In this document: one piece after another, positions 24,414 through 27,195 of the stretch
How the letters are laid out: every line of letters starts with the position of its first letter
How positions within the stretch are numbered: the first letter of the stretch is position 1
Source: Actinomycetota bacterium
GTDB lineage: Bacteria; Actinomycetota; Actinomycetes; Mycobacteriales; Mycobacteriaceae
DNA length: 27,195 nt
Direction of reading: 5' to 3'
Assembly: GCA_005787665.1 (NCBI GenBank)
Contig: SYAB01000033.1
Location: 1-27,195, forward strand
Notes under the pieces: generated by a model
What the model was told of the DNA's origin: nothing
The model's input: the letters and a program-made list of their open reading frames with translations, nothing else
The model's database searches: none
Made by a program: the position numbers and the translations under genes

Positions 24414-25634
24414 GTGCCGCCCACCGCCGAGGCCCTGATCCTCGATTACGTCAGGACTCCGCGCGCGAAGGCTTCAGCGAAGGGGGCATTGCACGATCGC
24501 AGCGCCACGGACCTGCTGATCGGGCTGCAGAACGCGCTCGTCGAGCGGACCGGGCTGGACCCGGAGCGTGTGCAGGACGTCATCATCGGTTGCGCCTCGC
24601 AGGTCGACGAACAGGGCGCCAACATCGCGCGGACCGCGACACTGCTGGCCGGGTGGGGGGACCGGGTGCCGGGCGCGATGGTGAACCGGTTCTGCGCCTC
24701 GGGGATCGACGCCGTCGCCCAGGCGGGCGCCCGACTGCGGTCCGGCGATCTCGGCCTGGCGGTCGCGGGTGGAGTGGAGTCGGTGTCGCGGGTCCCGATG
24801 TTCGCCGACCGCGGCCCGCTGTGGACCGACCCGGCCACGGTCCGGTCCGTGGGGTCGGTCCACATGGGGATCGCCGCGGATCTCAATGCGACCGTCGAGG
24901 GCATGCGGCGCGACGAACTCGACCGCTACGGCGCGGAGACACAGCACAAGGCCGCGGCGGCGTGGTCAGCCGGGGTGTTCGCCGGTTCGGTGATCCCGGT
25001 TGCGCCCACCGCCGTCGCGAAGGGGCTGGATCACGACGAACTCGTCCGCCCGGACACCACGGTCGAGGCGTTGGCCGCGCTGCCGCCGGCGTTCGCGGGG
25101 CTGGGCGCCGACGGGCAGGACGCCATCGCGCTAAGCGCCTATCCGGCCGTCGCGGCGATCGAACATCTGCACACGGTGGGAACCTCACCGCAGATGGCGG
25201 ACGCGGCGGCGCTACTGCTTGTCGGCACCGAGCAGTCCGCCGACGCCGCCGGCCTGGCACCTCGGGGGCGGATCCTGGCGGCCGCGACGACTGCGGTGAA
25301 CCCGGTGTTGATGCTGACCGCGGGTCAGACCGCGGTCGAGGAGGTGATCGCCCGCGCCGGCCTGCGGCCCGCCGATATCGACGTCTTCGAGTTCGCCGAG
25401 GCGTTCGCCGCGCTGTGCCTGAAGTTTCGCCGGGAACTCGACGCCGGACCGGACCGGATGAACCCGAACGGCGGCACCATGGCGATGGGCCACGCGTTCG
25501 GCGCGACAGGGGCGATCCTGGTCGGCAGCTGCCTGGAGGAACTCGAACGGCGCGACGGCCGGTACGGCGTCGCCGCGGTGAGCGGGGCGGCGGGTCTGGG
25601 CGTGGCGGTCCTCATCGAGCGCATCGCTGGGTGA
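24414..25634 (+). CDS. Thiolase-family protein (acetyl-CoA acyltransferase-like) with altered active site
   Basis: A 406-residue thiolase fold protein, related to enzymes of fatty acid beta-oxidation. The nucleophilic Cys is present (C94, NRFCASGID) and so is the His of the GHP motif (H360, as GHAFGATG). The usual NEAFA Asn is replaced by Ala (A328, FEFAEAFAA), and the second catalytic Cys of the CxGGG motif is Ser (S390, VSGAAGLG). Normal thiolysis needs that Cys as base, so activity may be changed or lost, or this is a distinct subfamily; I faintly recall FadA3-like mycobacterial proteins looking like this. The start is GTG 24414 with GGATGG 4 nt upstream; TTG 24402 is an alternative. Divergent from gldA. 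Confidence 0.85.
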   Translation: MPPTAEALILDYVRTPRAKASAKGALHDRSATDLLIGLQNALVERTGLDPERVQDVIIGCASQVDEQGANIARTATLLAGWGDRVPGAMVNRFCASGIDAVAQAGARLRSGDLGLAVAGGVESVSRVPMFADRGPLWTDPATVRSVGSVHMGIAADLNATVEGMRRDELDRYGAETQHKAAAAWSAGVFAGSVIPVAPTAVAKGLDHDELVRPDTTVEALAALPPAFAGLGADGQDAIALSAYPAVAAIEHLHTVGTSPQMADAAALLLVGTEQSADAAGLAPRGRILAAATTAVNPVLMLTAGQTAVEEVIARAGLRPADIDVFEFAEAFAALCLKFRRELDAGPDRMNPNGGTMAMGHAFGATGAILVGSCLEELERRDGRYGVAAVSGAAGLGVAVLIERIAG

Positions 25635-25669
25635 GGCTCAGCGTGAGCGGCGCGCCGGAGAGGCCGGGC

Positions 25670-25822
25670 TCAGCCGCAGGAGCACTCCGGTCCGCAGGCG
25701 CACTGCGTGCAGGTGCAGTCGGGGTTGGTGCAGGAGGACGAACCCTGCCCGCAGGTGCAACTCGGCGTGCAGGTGCACGGCGAACAGGTACAGGTCGGGT
25801 TGGTGCAGGTGGCGGATGTCAT
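25670..25822 (-). CDS. Metallothionein-like cysteine-rich mini-protein, two 7-Cys modules
   Basis: A 50-residue protein with 14 Cys, no His, no aromatic residue and only two charged residues (D35, E46). It is an internal duplication: Cys 6, 11, 13, 16, 18, 22, 24 and Cys 31, 36, 38, 41, 43, 47, 49 have exactly the same spacing (C-x4-C-x-C-x2-C-x-C-x3-C-x-C), joined by the linker GQGSSS. Both modules start CTNP and end in CG. Cys-x-Cys pairs at this density indicate soft-metal binding (Cu(I), Zn, Cd) as in metallothioneins, though it does not match the mycobacterial MymT sequence as I recall it. The start is ATG 25822; an ATG at 25830 hits a stop after three codons. It lies 34 nt downstream of the PepSY-type gene on the same strand. 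Confidence 0.8.
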   Translation of the reverse strand: MTSATCTNPTCTCSPCTCTPSCTCGQGSSSCTNPDCTCTQCACGPECSCG

Positions 25823-25828
25823 GGGTCC

Positions 25829-25834
25829 ATTCTA
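25829..25834 (-). promoter_or_regulatory. Candidate -10 box for the cysteine-rich protein gene
   Basis: TAGAAT on the minus strand (5 of 6 to TATAAT), exactly 6 nt before ATG 25822, with no ribosome-binding site between: the layout of a leaderless mycobacterial gene with its own promoter. No clear -35 is present. Confidence 0.5.
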
Positions 25835-25839
25835 GTCCG

Positions 25840-25850
25840 CACCGGGGGTG
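25840..25850. promoter_or_regulatory. Small inverted repeat upstream of the cysteine-rich gene
   Basis: CACC-GGG-GGTG, between the candidate -10 and the stop of the PepSY-type gene, where a repressor could block the promoter. It might be a metal-sensor operator, but it is short and could be chance in G-rich DNA. Confidence 0.2.
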
Positions 25851-25856
25851 GCCGCC

Positions 25857-27194
25857 CTACTCGACTTTCCGGCGTTGCCGGCGCGCCGAGATCACTGACT
25901 CGGCGATGAGCACCACGAGCAGAGTGACGCCGAAGGACGGGTAGAGCACCGCCAACCCGGTGGCGATGACGCCGATCGCGACGACCGCGCCGCGCGGTGT
26001 GTTCGACCGTGCCGCCTCACTGCTGCGCCCCGGCAGGCCCGCGCTTCCGGTGGGGCGGCGTTTCCACCACATGAGCACCGCGGTGACGATGCTCGTCAGC
26101 AACCCGAGGCAGGCCAGGGTGGCCAGGATGCGGGTGAGCAGGCCGTACTGGGTGCCCATGTGCATGTTCACCGACCAGTTGGTGATCCTGGCCAGCGCGC
26201 CGTCCTGGTCGGCGGTGCCGTCGGCGATCGTCCGCCCGGTGAACTGGTCGAGGTAGAGGGTCCGCTGCTCGGAGAGTTTCTGCGGCCAGTGATTGACGAC
26301 GGTGTAGCTGCCGTAGACCGTCTTCCCGTCGACCTCCGCGTCGGACGGCGGCACGATGGAGTAGCCGGGAACCATCTTCTCCAGGGTGGCGATCTGCTGG
26401 ATATCGTTGAACCCCAGCGGTTCGGGCACCGCGCCGGACACCGTCGAGGCGTACACCGGATCGTCCTTGTCCGACCAGGGGATCCGTCGGCCGAGCCGGT
26501 CGAGGTCGCCGAGCGTGGCCGGGGTGGAGGGGGCGTCGATCTCGGCCGAGGGGGTCACCGTCGAGGACACCGCACGCCAGTTCTCGCCCCAGTACCGTGA
26601 CCAGGTCAGCCCCGAGGCGATGTAGCAGATCAGCACCACCGAGAGCAGGATGCCGGTGGTGGCGTGCAGATCGCGCCAGCGGATTCGGCCGCCCTTGCCC
26701 CACCGGATGCCCAAGCGGGGCTTTCCCCGCTCGATGGGTCGCGGCCACCACAGGTAGATGCCGCTGGCCGCCAGTACCAGCACCCACACGGCCGTCATCT
26801 CGATGACGAGGTTGCCGATGCCGACGGCGATCGACGGATCCGGGTAGGCCGACGGGGCGATGAGGTGCCCGGCCGACGGCAGCGTCACTTTCGGGCCGTC
26901 GTTGCCGAACAGCCGGTGCAGCTGATTGGCCCAGCCCACCAGGCCGTCAAGCTCGTGGCGCTGACCCAGGTAGGCACCGGTGTAGGGGTCGACGAAAACC
27001 TGGGTGACATTGCGTTCGCCGACCGCCGGCTCCTCGGCGGGCAGGAAGTCGACCTGGGTGGAGCGGTCCGGCGCGGAGGGCGGGGTCACCGCATCCAGGA
27101 CCATGTCGTCGGCCACCTGCTGGCGCGCGGTGGCGATCTGGGCATCCAGTGACACCGGCGACCCGCCGGCCGCCACCACGGTCAGGTCGCGGTG
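25857..27194 (-). CDS. PepSY-associated TM protein (5' end outside window)
   Basis: A membrane protein of the PepSY_TM (PiuB-like, iron-regulated) family; the frame is open to the window edge (HRDLTVVAAGG...), so the N-terminus is missing and the GTG at 27179 is not the start. Visible segments: a PepSY-like extracytoplasmic part (VFVDPYTGAYLGQRHELDGL), a helix around MTAVWVLVLAASGIYLWWP, the conserved WRDLHATTG leading into LLSVVLICYIASGLTW, a second PepSY-like part (DQFTGRTIAD), then MHMGTQYGLLTRILATLACLG, VTAVLMWWKRR, and a last helix pair ending in a basic tail. The WWPR and MWWKRR ends are typical. Family members are linked to iron/siderophore handling or electron transfer; the exact role is unproven. 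The metallothionein-like gene follows it. Confidence 0.85.
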   Translation of the reverse strand, partial: HRDLTVVAAGGSPVSLDAQIATARQQVADDMVLDAVTPPSAPDRSTQVDFLPAEEPAVGERNVTQVFVDPYTGAYLGQRHELDGLVGWANQLHRLFGNDGPKVTLPSAGHLIAPSAYPDPSIAVGIGNLVIEMTAVWVLVLAASGIYLWWPRPIERGKPRLGIRWGKGGRIRWRDLHATTGILLSVVLICYIASGLTWSRYWGENWRAVSSTVTPSAEIDAPSTPATLGDLDRLGRRIPWSDKDDPVYASTVSGAVPEPLGFNDIQQIATLEKMVPGYSIVPPSDAEVDGKTVYGSYTVVNHWPQKLSEQRTLYLDQFTGRTIADGTADQDGALARITNWSVNMHMGTQYGLLTRILATLACLGLLTSIVTAVLMWWKRRPTGSAGLPGRSSEAARSNTPRGAVVAIGVIATGLAVLYPSFGVTLLVVLIAESVISARRQRRKVE

Positions 27195-27195
27195 C

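Noticed and set aside
25680..25815. Repeated GCAGGTGCA-like DNA that could be taken for a short tandem repeat or CRISPR-like array
   Set aside because: The repetition comes from Cys-Thr codons of the cysteine-rich protein; unit length is irregular and there are no spacers.

Overview
The window is 27 kb of high-GC DNA (about 60-73% in lines I counted by hand) from an actinobacterium, most likely a Mycobacterium or Mycolicibacterium. That placement is inferred from a mycobacterial-type BlaI, an F420-dependent LLM-class oxidoreductase, a DUF427 protein, a VapBC pair, a secreted six-cysteine protein, a DesA3-like desaturase, a large class III cyclase/ATPase, and several genes with a TANNNT -10 box 6-8 nt from the start codon, as in leaderless mRNAs. 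It looks like ordinary chromosome with accessory patches. No rRNA, tRNA, insertion sequence or CRISPR array was seen.

Layout. 1-2711 (+): the 3' part of an amidase-signature amidase, then agmatine deiminase (aguA), probably one operon for agmatine or related amide catabolism. 2841-3203 (-): a BlaI repressor with no BlaR next to it. 3228-3490: decayed DNA with a DUF427-like relic. 3441-4589 (-): an AraC-type regulator, divergent from 4662-6848 (+), a natural fusion of a fatty acid desaturase with its flavin/2Fe-2S reductase. 6960-7586 (+): a truncated tail of a cyclase/TPR regulator, meeting tail to tail the intact 2180-residue protein at 7583-14125 (-). That protein carries two zinc ribbons, an adenylyl cyclase domain, a STAND-type ATPase, a TPR-like region and four tandem copies of a double NTF2-like unit. 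It is translationally coupled to an upstream kinase-like phosphotransferase (14127-15191).

15378-16033 (-): a VapBC-type toxin-antitoxin pair with a two-repeat operator. 16100-17330 (-): DUF427 and an F420-dependent oxidoreductase, divergent from two consecutive amidohydrolases (17438-20987, +). 21010-21519 (-): a small SET-domain protein. 21613-22002 (+): a secreted small protein. 21999-24360 (-): glycerol dehydrogenase followed by a NylB/beta-lactamase-like serine hydrolase. 24414-25634 (+): a thiolase-family protein with altered catalytic motifs. 25670-25822 (-): a 50-residue protein with 14 cysteines in two identical seven-cysteine modules, metallothionein-like. 25857 to the window end (-): a PepSY-type membrane protein.

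The two most interesting items are the cysteine-rich mini-protein beside the PepSY membrane protein, a possible metal-handling pair, and the cyclase-STAND-TPR-NTF2 array protein with its coupled kinase-like partner. Family assignments come from motif recognition alone; no searches were run.
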